Of a stretch of DNA of 64,000 nt, positions 45,112 through 56,038 are shown piece after piece. The translations under genes and the position numbers were made by a program. The stretch's first letter is position 1. Every line of letters starts with the position of its first letter. This DNA is from Acidobacteriota bacterium (GTDB lineage Bacteria; Acidobacteriota; Vicinamibacteria; Vicinamibacterales; CAVVIG01): NCBI GenBank assembly GCA_016195265.1, contig JACPZW010000005.1:1-64000 (forward strand). Reading direction: 5' to 3'. The notes beneath the pieces were generated by a model. The model did not search any database. It was given only the letters and a program-made list of their open reading frames with translations, and had not been told where the DNA came from.

Positions 45112-45708
45112 ATGCCTAGCCCAATTGGCCATGCGCTCGCCGGTGTCGCCGCCGCATGGACCGCCGATCTGGTTCCCGGCCGCCGGGCCTGGCGCGCCGC
45201 GCCGGCGGCGTCGTCGCTCTACGAGCGCGCCGGCGGCGGACTGACGCTCGCGTGCGCGGCCCTCGCCGTCGCGCCGGATCTCGACCTGTTGTTCGGCGGG
45301 CACCGGACAGTGACGCACAGCATTGGCGCGCTGATTTTCGTCGCGCTGTTTGCCGCGGCCATGGCGGCGAATGCGGGCCTGCCGATCGCGCGCGTCGCGC
45401 TGATGTGCGCCGCCGCGTACGGTTCGCACCTGCTCCTTGACTGGCTTGGCGCCGACGCGCGGCCGCCGTTCGGGATCCAGGCGCTCTGGCCGTTCGATCG
45501 CGGCTGGTACATCTCGAGCCTCGCCGTGTTCCGCAAGACCGTACGCTTTCTGTTTCCGCCCGACGTCGTCGTGCGGGAAAACGCGTGGACGATCGCGCGT
45601 GAGATTGCGATCCTCGGACCGATCGTCGCGGCGCTATGGCGAGTACGAGTAAAAGCCCTGGCCAGACTTGCGGCCCAGGCGTCCCGCCGCCACCATCCGC
45701 CGCAGTAG
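45112..45708 (+). CDS. YdjM-like membrane-bound metal-dependent hydrolase (DUF457)
   Basis: The 198-residue protein shows the family's His/Asp pattern: [15 protein letters not shown] at the start, [24 protein letters not shown] (about 55-77), and [13 protein letters not shown]. Several membrane helices are present. In E. coli the relative ydjM is LexA-regulated; here the gene is divergent from recA. Its last 75 bases overlap the 3' end of hbd on the other strand, so its true end may be shorter in function. Confidence 0.85.
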   Translation: MPSPIGHALAGVAAAWTADLVPGRRAWRAAPAASSLYERAGGGLTLACAALAVAPDLDLLFGGHRTVTHSIGALIFVALFAAAMAANAGLPIARVALMCAAAYGSHLLLDWLGADARPPFGIQALWPFDRGWYISSLAVFRKTVRFLFPPDVVVRENAWTIAREIAILGPIVAALWRVRVKALARLAAQASRRHHPPQ

Positions 45709-46485
45709 GGGACACGGCCGGTACTTCGGATCGCCGAGGCCGTCGTGGAGCACGTTCAGGATCGCGAGGCAGACGTCGAGGCCGATGAAATCCGCCAGCG
45801 TCAGCGGGCCCATCGGATGATTCATCCCGAGCTTCATCACCGCGTCGATGGCCTCCGGCGTGCCGACGCCTTCCATCACCGCGAAGATCGCCTCGTTGAT
45901 CATCGGCATCAGAATGCGATTGGCGATGAAACCGGGATAGTCGGCGGCCTCGACCGGCGTCTTGCCCAGCCTCACGCACAAGTCCGACGCGATGCGCATC
46001 GAGCCGGTTGACGTCTGCTGACCGCGGATCATCTCGACGAGCGGCATCAGCGGCACCGGGTTCATGAAGTGCATGCCCAGGACTTTCTCGGGCCGCCGCG
46101 TAGCGGCGCCGAGCGCGGTGATCGAAATGGATGACGTGTTGGACGAGAGAATCACGTCAGGCCGTGTGATCGTGTCGAGCGACGCGAAGAGCGCGCGCTT
46201 CGCGTCCGCATTCTCGACGATCGCTTCGACGACGTGGTCGGCCGCCGAGAGGCAATCGACGGCGGTGGCCGTCGAGAGCCGGCCGAGCGCGGCATCGCGA
46301 TCCACGGCGGTCAGCGTGCCCTTCTCGACGAATTTGGCGAGGCTCTTTTCGATCGTCGCGCGGGCGCGGTCGAGCAGCGGCGGGGCGACGTCCACGAGGC
46401 AGACTGAAAATCCCGATTGCGCGAACACCTGCGCGATGCCGCTACCCATGGTGCCCGCGCCAATGACGCCGACCGTCTTGATCAT
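45634..46485 (-). CDS. hbd: 3-hydroxybutyryl-CoA dehydrogenase
   Basis: The 283-residue enzyme uses NAD(P) on 3-hydroxyacyl-CoA. The dinucleotide motif [18 protein letters not shown] is at 5-22, the catalytic His is in [14 protein letters not shown], and the second domain carries [17 protein letters not shown] and [15 protein letters not shown]. The ATG at 46485 lies two bases after the thiolase stop, so the two work in sequence on acetoacetyl-CoA. The long frame upstream is a shadow of the thiolase. Confidence 0.95.
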   Translation of the reverse strand: MIKTVGVIGAGTMGSGIAQVFAQSGFSVCLVDVAPPLLDRARATIEKSLAKFVEKGTLTAVDRDAALGRLSTATAVDCLSAADHVVEAIVENADAKRALFASLDTITRPDVILSSNTSSISITALGAATRRPEKVLGMHFMNPVPLMPLVEMIRGQQTSTGSMRIASDLCVRLGKTPVEAADYPGFIANRILMPMINEAIFAVMEGVGTPEAIDAVMKLGMNHPMGPLTLADFIGLDVCLAILNVLHDGLGDPKYRPCPLLRRMVAAGRLGRKSGQGFYSYSP

Positions 46486-46487
46486 GG

Positions 46488-47669
46488 TCAGAGTCGCTCG
46501 ACCGCGAGGGCCACGCCGTTGCCGCCGCCGAGGCAGAGCGTGGCGATGCCGCGCTTCAGGTTGCGCCGCCTCAGCGCGTAGATGAGCGTGGTCAGGACGC
46601 GCGAGCCGCTCGAGCCGATCGCGTGGCCGAGCGCGACGGCGCCGCCGTGGACGTTCACCTTCTCCTGATCGATGCCCAGTTCGTGAAGCACGGCGACGGC
46701 CTGCACCGCGAACGCCTCGTTCAGCTCGAAGAGATCCACGTCGGCCAGCTTCCAGCCGACCTTCGCGCTGAGCCGGCGCACGGCTTCGACCGGCGTCATC
46801 AGCACGAACTTCGGCGCGAGACCGCTGGTCGCTTGCCCGACGATCCGGACAAGCGGCGACAGGCCCAGCACCTTCGCGCGGTCGGCGGACATCACCACCA
46901 GCGCCGACGCGCCGTCGTTGACGCCGGGCGCATTGCCCGCCGTGACGCTGCCGTCTTTCGTGAAGGCCGGTTTCAACGCCGCGAGCGACTCGACGGTCGT
47001 GTCGGCGCGGACCGGCTCGTCCCGATCGACGACGATCGGGTCGCCTTTCTTCTGCGCGATCGAGATCGGCAGCAGTTCGTCGCGAAACGCGCCTTCCGCA
47101 GTCGCCCGCGCCGCCTTGCGATGACTGTTGGCGGCGTACTCGTCCTGCGCCGCGCGGCTCACGTGGTAATGCTCCGCGACGACTTCGCCGGAGTTGCCCA
47201 TGTGGCAGTCTTCGAACGCGCACCACAGGCCGTCGTTGATCATTGAGTCGACCATCGTCGCGTGGCCCATCCGCAGACCGTCGCGCACGCGCGGCAATAC
47301 GTAGGGGCAGTTGCTCATCGACTCCATCCCGCCGGCCACGGCGACCTCGATGTCGCCCGCGCGGATGCCCTGGTCCGCGAGCATCACGGCCTTCAGTCCC
47401 GAGCCGCAGACTTTATTAATGGTGAGCGCGGCGACGTGGTCGGGCAGCCCGCCGCCGAGCGCCGCCTGGCGCGCCGGATTCTGTCCCTGGCCCGCCGACA
47501 CGACGTTGCCCATGACACACTCGTCGACGATCGCGGGATCGATGCCCGCGCGCCGCACCGCCTCGGCGACGACCTGCGCGCCGAGTTGCATCGCGGTGTA
47601 CCCCTTGAGCGCGCCGAGAAACTTCCCCGTGGGCGTGCGGACCGCGCTGACGATGACGGATTCGGTCAT
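46488..47669 (-). CDS. Acetyl-CoA C-acetyltransferase (thiolase), paired with hbd
   Basis: The 393-residue enzyme has the catalytic Cys in [12 protein letters not shown] (about 88), the general-base His in [15 protein letters not shown], and the C-terminal Cys in [11 protein letters not shown]. It shares an operon with hbd, consistent with acetoacetyl-CoA to 3-hydroxybutyryl-CoA conversion in polyhydroxybutyrate or fatty-acid metabolism. It is preceded by a heptamer array at the stop of the DciA-like gene. Confidence 0.95.
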   Translation of the reverse strand: MTESVIVSAVRTPTGKFLGALKGYTAMQLGAQVVAEAVRRAGIDPAIVDECVMGNVVSAGQGQNPARQAALGGGLPDHVAALTINKVCGSGLKAVMLADQGIRAGDIEVAVAGGMESMSNCPYVLPRVRDGLRMGHATMVDSMINDGLWCAFEDCHMGNSGEVVAEHYHVSRAAQDEYAANSHRKAARATAEGAFRDELLPISIAQKKGDPIVVDRDEPVRADTTVESLAALKPAFTKDGSVTAGNAPGVNDGASALVVMSADRAKVLGLSPLVRIVGQATSGLAPKFVLMTPVEAVRRLSAKVGWKLADVDLFELNEAFAVQAVAVLHELGIDQEKVNVHGGAVALGHAIGSSGSRVLTTLIYALRRRNLKRGIATLCLGGGNGVALAVERL

Positions 47670-47679
47670 GGTGATGGAG

Positions 47680-47714
47680 ATTTCAGATTTCAGAAGTCAG
47701 ATTTCAGATTGGGG
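47680..47714. repeat. Heptamer word array at the DciA-like gene's stop (ATTTCAG)
   Basis: Five 7-base units, ATTTCAG three times with variants AAGTCAG and ATTGGGG, lie between the DciA-like gene and the thiolase. The stop of the former (TCA at 47697-47699 on the plus strand) is inside the array, so its last residues (PQSEI) are array-encoded. Confidence 0.9.
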
Positions 47715-48005
47715 AGGCTTTACGTTCGGGTTGACGCGGACTTCGACGCGCTGGATCGCGTCGGCGCCCAGCAGCGGCGCCAGCCGGCCCATGATGATCC
47801 GGCTCGATCGCTGGATCTCGCGCGACCACTGCGCGCTCGACGCATCGACAAACAGCACGCCGCGTTCGAGCTTGACGGCCGTGGCGCGCGCGAGCGCCGG
47901 ACCGACGACGGTGAGCCACGCGAAGCTCACTTTGCCGTCGGAGAGCGGCGTGGCCGAAAGCAGTTCGATGAGCGCGCCGGAGACCGCGTGTTGAAGGGGA
48001 ATCAT
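47697..48005 (-). CDS. DUF721/DciA-like protein
   Basis: The 102-residue protein has the DUF721 core: AWLTVVGPALARATAVKLERGVLFVDASSAQWSREIQ and then a helix-strand end. DciA loads the replicative helicase in bacteria that lack DnaC or DnaI, so a replication role is likely. The ATG at 48005 is preferred. It is divergent from maf with 26 bases between. Confidence 0.8.
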   Translation of the reverse strand: MIPLQHAVSGALIELLSATPLSDGKVSFAWLTVVGPALARATAVKLERGVLFVDASSAQWSREIQRSSRIIMGRLAPLLGADAIQRVEVRVNPNVKPPQSEI

Positions 48006-48031
48006 GAGGGAACTAGGATCCAAATTCTAAC

Positions 48032-48658
48032 ATGCGATTGATCCTCGCCTCGGCATCGCCGCGCCGCGCCGACCTGCTGCGTGCCGCCGGATTCTCGTTC
48101 GAAACGATCGTGACCGATGTAGACGAGCATCAGCGGCCCGGCGAAACACCTTCGGACTACGTGCGGCGGCTTGCGGCGGCGAAGTCCGCTGCCGCGCTGG
48201 CGATCCTGACGGATCCGGCTGAAGCTCGACGCGACGGAGACGACTGCGGCGCCGCGACCTTCGGCGCCAGAGGGACCGATCAACTCATCATCCTGGGCGC
48301 GGACACGTCGGTCATCGTTGACGGCGAGGTGCTGGGCAAACCGCAAGACGCCGCCGAGGCTGCGGCGATGCTGCGGCGGCTGTCGGGGCGGACGCACAAG
48401 GTCCTGACGGGAATCAGTTTGCGAACTCCGGCGTCTGAAGTGGGAGTGGTCGAGGCCACGACGGTGTCGTTCGCGCCGCTGTCCGACGCCGAGGTCGCGG
48501 GGTACGTGGGGAGCGGCGAAGGCCAGGACAAGGCGGGCGCGTATGCGATCCAGGGCCTGGCCTCGCGATTCGCTTCCATAATTCGAGGTTCATATTCGAA
48601 TGTGGTGGGCCTCCCGATGGAAGCGGTAGCCGCGTTACTGCCGGAAATTCGGCAGTAA
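48032..48658 (+). CDS. maf: Maf-like nucleoside triphosphate pyrophosphatase
   Basis: The 208-residue protein begins LILASASPRRADLLRAAGF (Maf signature) and has the catalytic Asp in LGADTSVIVDGEVLGKP and the C-terminal DKAGAYAIQGLASRFA. Maf proteins hydrolyse non-canonical or excess pyrimidine nucleotides. Between KSAAALAIL and LIILGADT there are about 27 residues (including ARRDGDDCGAATFG), roughly 15 more than in most relatives, probably in a surface loop. Confidence 0.92.
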   Translation: MRLILASASPRRADLLRAAGFSFETIVTDVDEHQRPGETPSDYVRRLAAAKSAAALAILTDPAEARRDGDDCGAATFGARGTDQLIILGADTSVIVDGEVLGKPQDAAEAAAMLRRLSGRTHKVLTGISLRTPASEVGVVEATTVSFAPLSDAEVAGYVGSGEGQDKAGAYAIQGLASRFASIIRGSYSNVVGLPMEAVAALLPEIRQ

Positions 48659-48705
48659 TGGACTGGCGAGGGCCGATTCCTGGCGTTTTCGGAAGGCACC
48701 GGTCC

Positions 48706-48734
48706 TTGCATCCAGAACGCAACAGGGCTATTCT
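48706..48734 (+). promoter_or_regulatory. Promoter of the cytochrome c maturation cluster
   Basis: TTGCAT (48706-48711) and TATTCT (48729-48734) are separated by 17 bases and lie 26 bases before ccmE. All following genes to 56035 are on the same strand with minimal gaps, so one long operon is likely. Confidence 0.7.
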
Positions 48735-48760
48735 GACGTGAGCCTTTCCCGGAAGTCCTT

Positions 48761-49198
48761 ATGACACATCGATATATCAAGATCGGCGCCACGGTTCTGG
48801 TTCTTGGCCTGGCTTTTTCGGGCATGCTCTGGAGCACGCTCCGCGAGGGCACGGAGTATTTCAAGAACGTCGACGAGGTCATCGCCAACCAGGATGCGTG
48901 GCATGGCAAGAAACTGCAACTGCACGGCTACGTCGTGCCAGGCACTTGGGTGAAGAACACCAAGTCGCTCGAATACAGATTCAAGGTGCAGAACAACCCG
49001 GCACGCCAGGACGCAACGGGCGGAATCGTGGAAGCGTCGTACACCGGCATTCTGCCCGACACGTTCAAGGACGAAGCGGAAGTCGTGTTGAAGGGGCAGT
49101 TCGGGCCGAACGGATTCCAGGTCGAGAAAGACGGCGTCATGGCCAAGTGCCCTTCCAAGTACGAGGCGGCGAGTAAATCCGCGTCATCCGGCTCGTAG
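48761..49198 (+). CDS. ccmE: Heme chaperone CcmE, CxxxY type
   Basis: The 145-residue protein has an N-terminal membrane anchor (IKIGATVLVLGLAFSGML) and an OB-fold periplasmic domain (LQLHGYVVPGTWVKN, VEASYTGILPDTFKDEAEVVLKG). The heme-attachment site is KCPSKYE, a CxxxY instead of the HxxxY of proteobacterial CcmE. This variant is known from deltaproteobacteria and archaea, where Cys takes the place of the heme-binding His. It carries heme from CcmC to the CcmF synthase. Confidence 0.9.
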   Translation: MTHRYIKIGATVLVLGLAFSGMLWSTLREGTEYFKNVDEVIANQDAWHGKKLQLHGYVVPGTWVKNTKSLEYRFKVQNNPARQDATGGIVEASYTGILPDTFKDEAEVVLKGQFGPNGFQVEKDGVMAKCPSKYEAASKSASSGS

Positions 49199-49207
49199 GG
49201 CGAATTC

Positions 49208-51677
<2,470 letters not shown>

Positions 51678-51700
<23 letters not shown>

Positions 51701-52259
51701 GAAGGTCCGCCTGAAGGCGGACGCCACGTCAGGCCTCCAACCCTGGCAATTCTTCGTCCTCGCCGCGCTCGGCTGCGCGACGGCCGTCACGTTCATCGCG
51801 CGCGGCCAGGGCGCGACCGCCATCGTGCTGCTCAGCGTGCTCATCGCCACCGCGGCGCTCATCGGCATGGCGGCGCTGCGCGCGCTGCAACCGCTCGTCT
51901 CGCCCGACGACGATCGGACGGTGATGATCGGCGAGCGGACGCGTGCGGCGCTCGAGCGGGAAAAGATGCTCGCGCTGCGGTCGATCAAGGAACTCGAGTT
52001 CGATCGCGCAATGGGGAGGCTCTCCGACGCCGACTGGCAGGAGATGTCAAGCCGCCTTCGCGTGCGCGCCGCGCGCCTGATGCGGCAGCTTGACGCCGGG
52101 ACCGGCTATCGCGAGCAGATCGAGAAGGACCTCGGCAAACGCCTCGGCGGTCAGACGGCCGCGCCAGCGAAATCCGCGGCGGACCGCGCGTGCGCCGCGT
52201 GCGCGACCATCAATGATCACGACGCCCGTTTCTGCAAGAGCTGCGGGGCGAAGCTGTGA
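51678..52259 (+). CDS. CcmI-like membrane protein with C-terminal zinc ribbon
   Basis: The 193-residue protein has two helices (about 22-60), then a helical segment with LRSIKELEFDRAMGRLSDADWQEM and SRLRVRAARLMRQLD that resembles the periplasmic start of CcmI. It ends in a zinc ribbon (CAACATINDHDARFCKSC, CxxC-x12-CxxC). The N-terminal KVRLKADATS is encoded by a GTCCGCC hairpin element. The ATG at 51678 overlaps the ccmF end by 23 bases. It may help deliver apocytochrome. Confidence 0.72.
51705..51722. repeat. GTCCGCC hairpin element inside a gene
   Basis: GTCCGCC-TGAA-GGCGGAC is a perfect hairpin and is nearly identical to the element at 12923. Here it lies at the overlap of the ccmF end and the next gene and encodes VRLKAD near the latter's N-terminus. 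Confidence 0.75.
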
Positions 52260-53563
52260 ACCGCCACCACGTGTTACCACAGAGGACACGGAGGACACGG
52301 GGAAGAAAACCCCTAGGGATCTTCCTCTGTGTCCTCTGTGTCCTCCGTGGTACTTCTTCAGGGGCGCAGCCCCAGTCCCAATTCCAGATGCCCGACGTGA
52401 AACAGATGTCGGGGATTCCGCGTCCCGTGACCGACCTTCCCAACGGCGCGATCTCGGTGCGGCTGATTCGCGGCGACCTGTCGAACAACATCCCGAATCA
52501 TCCCGTGGAACTGCGGGCCGGCGGCAAGGTTCAGACGCAGAAGACCGACGAGAGCGGGCGCGCGCAGTTTTCGGGCATCGCGGCGGGGACGACGGTCAAG
52601 GCCTCGACCACGGTTGACGGCGAGTACCTCGAGTCGCAGGAATTTCCCGTTCCCGGTGACGGCGGTGTGCGCCTGATGCTGGTGGCGACGGACAAGACGA
52701 AAGGTCCGGCGACGTCGCCCGAGGCGGCGCCCATCAACGGGACCGTGGTGATCGGCAACCAGTCCCGCATCGTGATCGAGCCGGGCGACGAAGGGATCAA
52801 CGTCTTCTACTTGCTCGACGTCGATAACACGGCGCGCGCGCCGGTGAACACGCCCGCGCCGTTCGTGCTCGACGTGCCCAGCGAGGCGACCGGGACCACG
52901 GTCATGGAAGGCTCGTCGCCGAAGGCGACGGTGAAAGGCACACAGCTCACGGTGGAGCGGCCGTTCGCGCCGGGCCACACGTTCGCGCAGGTGGCGTTCC
53001 GGTTGCCGCTGAGCGGCGGCACGATCGAGCTGCGGCAGACGTTTCCGGCGGACCTCGAGCAGGTGCAGGTCGTCGTCAGGAAGGTGGGCGAGACGACGCT
53101 GAAGTCCGCGCAGTTGACGGAGGTCCGCGACGTGCCCGCCGAAGGCGACATGTTCATCGCCGGGACGGGCGGGAAGGTGGCGGCGGGACAGCCGATCACG
53201 CTGACCGTGAGCGGGTTTCCGCACCACAGCAACGCACCGCGCGCCATTGCGCTCGCGCTGGCGGGCGCGATCGCGCTGATTGGCGTGTGGGCGGGGAGCC
53301 GGCGGGACGATGACTCCGCGAGCCGCGCGGCCGAGCGCAAGCGGCTCATCGCGCGACGCGAGAAGCTCTTCCAGGGTCTGGTGCGCCTCGAGCACGATCA
53401 ACGGAACGGTCGCGTGGACGAACGGCGCTACGCCACGCGCCGCGAGGAGCTGGTCGCGGCGCTCGAACACGTCTACGGCGCGCTCGACGACCGCGACGGC
53501 GTCCCGGATCCGGCCGGCCGCGCGGGCGTGGCCACGCCCGTCGGCAAGCTCGGGGCGCTCTGA
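52256..53563 (+). CDS. Membrane-anchored CcmI-like protein with array-derived signal peptide
   Basis: The 435-residue protein starts at a GTG overlapping the previous stop (GTGA). Residues 9-18 are basic (QRTRRTRGRK), 20-30 hydrophobic (LGIFLCVLCVL), and the cleavage region is SSGA-QPQ at 34-40, a good signal peptide. It is encoded by the inverted nonamer array at 52274-52352. The mature part has a carboxypeptidase-regulatory-like fold (about 60-125), other beta domains, one helix (about 325-343), then a cytoplasmic helical hairpin RREKLFQGLVRLEHDQRNGR like the CcmI segment of the previous protein. It is probably a ccm accessory factor. Confidence 0.75.
   Translation: MNRHHVLPQRTRRTRGRKPLGIFLCVLCVLRGTSSGAQPQSQFQMPDVKQMSGIPRPVTDLPNGAISVRLIRGDLSNNIPNHPVELRAGGKVQTQKTDESGRAQFSGIAAGTTVKASTTVDGEYLESQEFPVPGDGGVRLMLVATDKTKGPATSPEAAPINGTVVIGNQSRIVIEPGDEGINVFYLLDVDNTARAPVNTPAPFVLDVPSEATGTTVMEGSSPKATVKGTQLTVERPFAPGHTFAQVAFRLPLSGGTIELRQTFPADLEQVQVVVRKVGETTLKSAQLTEVRDVPAEGDMFIAGTGGKVAAGQPITLTVSGFPHHSNAPRAIALALAGAIALIGVWAGSRRDDDSASRAAERKRLIARREKLFQGLVRLEHDQRNGRVDERRYATRREELVAALEHVYGALDDRDGVPDPAGRAGVATPVGKLGAL
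52274..52352. repeat. Inverted nonamer word array coding for a signal peptide (CACGGAGGA/CTCTGTGTC)
   Basis: The left arm (52274-52305) has three to four 9-base units of CACGGAGGA type. The right arm (52321-52352) has units of CTCTGTGTC type and is its near reverse complement. The array lies inside the reading frame of the 52256 gene. Nine-base units keep the frame, and the purine arm gives Arg/Thr while the pyrimidine arm gives Leu/Cys/Val. Confidence 0.93.
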
Positions 53564-53565
53564 GT

Positions 53566-54291
53566 GTGTCGAAGAGCGGCGTGAGCGACTTCGATTCTGT
53601 TCAGCTCCTCGACGTCTCGCGGCATTTCGGCCGGCGCCGCGCGCTTGCTCACGTCTCGCTGACCGCGCGCGCGGGTGACATCCTGGGCCTCCTCGGCCCG
53701 AACGGCGCGGGCAAGTCGACCCTTATCGGCGTGCTGGCGACGCTCGTGGCGCCGACCTCGGGTGAAGTGCGCTATGGCGGCCAGACGGCGCACGCGCTGG
53801 GCAGCGGCCTGCGCCGCCGCATCGGACTGCTCGCGCACGAACTGCACCTGTATCCCGAACTGTCCGCGCGCCAGAATCTGGACTTCTTCGCGCGGCTGTA
53901 CGGCGTGGAGACGGGCGCCTCGGTCGACGCCGCGCTCGATCGCGCGGGGCTCGGTGACCGCGGCCACGAAGAAGTGCTCGGCTTCTCCCGCGGCATGCGC
54001 CAGCGCCTCGCGCTCGAGCGCGCGCTGCTGCACAGGCCGCGGCTCGTGCTGTTCGACGAGCCGTTCACCGGCCTCGACGATCACGCCGTCGGCATCGTCG
54101 CCGGCCGGCTGCGCGAACTCGCGGCGTCGGGGGCCATCGTCATCATCGCGACGCACGATCTCGACCTGGCCGACGGCCTGGTCACGCGCGTCGCGCTCGT
54201 CCGGGACGGACGGCTGCTGTTGGACGAACCGGCGCAGGCGGGCCTGCGCGCCCGGTACCGCAGCGTCATCGCCCAAGCGGGGCACGCCTGA
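53566..54291 (+). CDS. ccmA: Heme ABC exporter ATPase CcmA
   Basis: The 241-residue ATPase has Walker A GPNGAGKST near 45, a signature loop FSRGMRQRLALERAL (LSGGQ altered to FSRGM), Walker B VLFDEPFTG and the His in IATHD. Together with CcmB and CcmC it releases heme-loaded CcmE. The GTG at 53566 is used; a GTG at 53581 is also possible. It abuts ccmB. Confidence 0.9.
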   Translation: MSKSGVSDFDSVQLLDVSRHFGRRRALAHVSLTARAGDILGLLGPNGAGKSTLIGVLATLVAPTSGEVRYGGQTAHALGSGLRRRIGLLAHELHLYPELSARQNLDFFARLYGVETGASVDAALDRAGLGDRGHEEVLGFSRGMRQRLALERALLHRPRLVLFDEPFTGLDDHAVGIVAGRLRELAASGAIVIIATHDLDLADGLVTRVALVRDGRLLLDEPAQAGLRARYRSVIAQAGHA

Positions 54292-54969
54292 ATGTTCGTC
54301 TCCACGGCGCTGCTCGTGCTGAAGAAGGACTTCGCGATCGAGGTCCGAAGCCGCGAGATCCTGTACACGACGCTCCTGTTTGCGCTCTCGTGCGTGCTGA
54401 TCTTTTCGATCGCGTTCGTGAAGGAAGGCGAGCCGCTGCTGGACGCGGCCGCCGGCATCCTGTGGATCGCCGTCGAGTTTGCCGGGACGCTGGCGTTGGG
54501 GAAGACGTTCGAGCGCGAGCGGTACGGGGAGACGCTGCGGGCGCTGCTCCTCGCGCCGGCGCCGCGCGCGGCCATCTATGCCGGGAAGATGCTCGGCGTC
54601 GTCGTGCTGCTCGCGATCGCCGAAGTGCTGCTCGTCCCGCTCGTCGCGCTGCTGTTTCACGCGCCGCTGTTCGCCCAGCCGCTGCTGCTCGTGGCGCTGC
54701 TCGCGGCCGGCACGCTGGGCTTCTCGATCGTCGGGACGCTGTTTGCGGCCATGCTCGTGCGTGCACGGAGCCGCGACGTCATGCTGCCGATCCTGTTGTA
54801 TCCGATGACGGTTCCCGTCATGATTGCCGGCGTGCGCGGGACGTCGGCGCTGCTGCAGTCGCCGGCGGACACGGCGACGGCCGTCATGTGGATTGGACTG
54901 CTGACGTCGCTTGACGTGGTATTCATGACCATCGCGCTCTGGACGTTCGAGCCGCTCATGACAGAATAG
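54292..54969 (+). CDS. ccmB: Heme ABC exporter permease CcmB
   Basis: The 225-residue protein has six helices. It begins STALLVLKKDFAIEVRSREI, has FAGTLALGKTFERERYGETLRALLLAPAPR as the typical amphipathic and coupling region, and ends near FEPLMTE. Its start directly follows the ccmA stop. Confidence 0.9.
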   Translation: MFVSTALLVLKKDFAIEVRSREILYTTLLFALSCVLIFSIAFVKEGEPLLDAAAGILWIAVEFAGTLALGKTFERERYGETLRALLLAPAPRAAIYAGKMLGVVVLLAIAEVLLVPLVALLFHAPLFAQPLLLVALLAAGTLGFSIVGTLFAAMLVRARSRDVMLPILLYPMTVPVMIAGVRGTSALLQSPADTATAVMWIGLLTSLDVVFMTIALWTFEPLMTE

Positions 54970-54978
54970 TGAGCCGAT

Positions 54979-55635
54979 ATGCGCAGACTCTTCATGCCGC
55001 TCCTCGTCGTCGCGACCGCGATGTTTGCGTACGCCCCGTACATGATCGACGGCGCCGCGTACGAATCGTCGATGGGCCTCGTGCAGAAGATCTTCTACTT
55101 TCACGCGCCCTCCGGCATGATGATGCTGCTCTCGGCCATCGTCTGCGGCGTCGCCAGCGCGCTGTACCTGTGGCGGCGGAAGCCGGCCATGGATCATCTC
55201 GCCCTCGCCTCGGCGGAGCTCACCGTACTCTACGGGCTGATCGTCATCGCGACCGGACCGCTCTGGGCCCGCAAGGCGTGGGGCATCTGGTGGGACTGGG
55301 ATGCGCGCCTGACGATGTCCTTCGTCGGCTGGCTGATCGCCATCTCGTACTTGTTCGTGCGCAAGTACGCGGGCCCGGGCTCGGATAAGCTCGGCGCCGC
55401 GCTCGCCGTGTTCGGGATGGCCAACGTGCCGTTCATCTATCTGTCGGTGAATCTGTGGCGGACGCTGCACCCGAAGACGAGCGTCGTGCCGTCGCTGCCG
55501 CCGCTGATTCGCGGGCCGTTCTGGTTCAGCGCGCTGGCGCTGTTTCTGATGTACCTGCTGTTGCTGACGGCGCGGCTGCACCTCGAGCGGCAGCGCGCCG
55601 CGCTCGACGCGTTGTATCTGGCGGAGGAGGACTGA
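54979..55635 (+). CDS. ccmC: Heme transporter CcmC
   Basis: The 218-residue protein has six helices with the WWD motif WGIWWDWDARLTM near 107 and the heme-ligand His in KIFYFHAPSG (about 43) on the first periplasmic side; a second conserved His (about 165) is in RTLHPKTS. It places heme on CcmE. It lies nine bases after ccmB. Confidence 0.93.
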   Translation: MRRLFMPLLVVATAMFAYAPYMIDGAAYESSMGLVQKIFYFHAPSGMMMLLSAIVCGVASALYLWRRKPAMDHLALASAELTVLYGLIVIATGPLWARKAWGIWWDWDARLTMSFVGWLIAISYLFVRKYAGPGSDKLGAALAVFGMANVPFIYLSVNLWRTLHPKTSVVPSLPPLIRGPFWFSALALFLMYLLLLTARLHLERQRAALDALYLAEED

Positions 55636-55640
55636 GGCCC

Positions 55641-55889
55641 ATGTTGCCTATGTCGCTCGTGAGTCGACTTCTGATGGCGCTCGCGCTCGTCCAGCCGGCC
55701 GCGCAGGGCGAGTTCGTGCCGGTCACGCCGGGGACCGCGACGGAGCAGTTGCCGGCCGGCCCGCTCGTCATCGCGGCGTACGCGATCATCTGGGTCGCGA
55801 TGATGTTCTATCTCTGGACGATCTGGCGCCGGTTGAACAAGGTCGAGACCGACATGCACGCGCTCGAGCGGCGGAAGCACACGAAATGA
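55641..55889 (+). CDS. ccmD: CcmD-like small membrane protein
   Basis: The 82-residue protein has a signal-like start and then one helix (about 40-62; PLVIAAYAIIWVAMMFYLW) followed by a basic, helical tail (RRLNKVETDMHALERRK), the CcmD pattern. CcmD holds CcmC and CcmE together. It overlaps the next small gene by ATGA. Confidence 0.78.
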   Translation: MLPMSLVSRLLMALALVQPAAQGEFVPVTPGTATEQLPAGPLVIAAYAIIWVAMMFYLWTIWRRLNKVETDMHALERRKHTK

Positions 55890-56035
55890 CGGCCGGTCAT
55901 TTCATCTTCATCCCGGCGGTTCTGCTCGTCGGCGTCGTCCTGGGATGGGTGCTCGGCTCGCGCGCCGCGCGCGACGCTTACGCTGCGGAACTGAGACGAC
56001 GGGAAGAGAAGAATAGAAAAGTGGGAAACGCCTAA
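55886..56035 (+). CDS. 49-residue membrane protein at the end of the ccm cluster
   Basis: An open frame of 49 codons starts at the ATG overlapping the ccmD stop (ATGA). It has one helix (FIFIPAVLLVGVVLGWVLG) and a charged tail (AAELRRREEKNRK). The position, coupling and topology suggest a small partner of the maturation complex. I do not recognise it. Confidence 0.6.
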   Translation: MTAGHFIFIPAVLLVGVVLGWVLGSRAARDAYAAELRRREEKNRKVGNA

Positions 56036-56038
56036 CTT

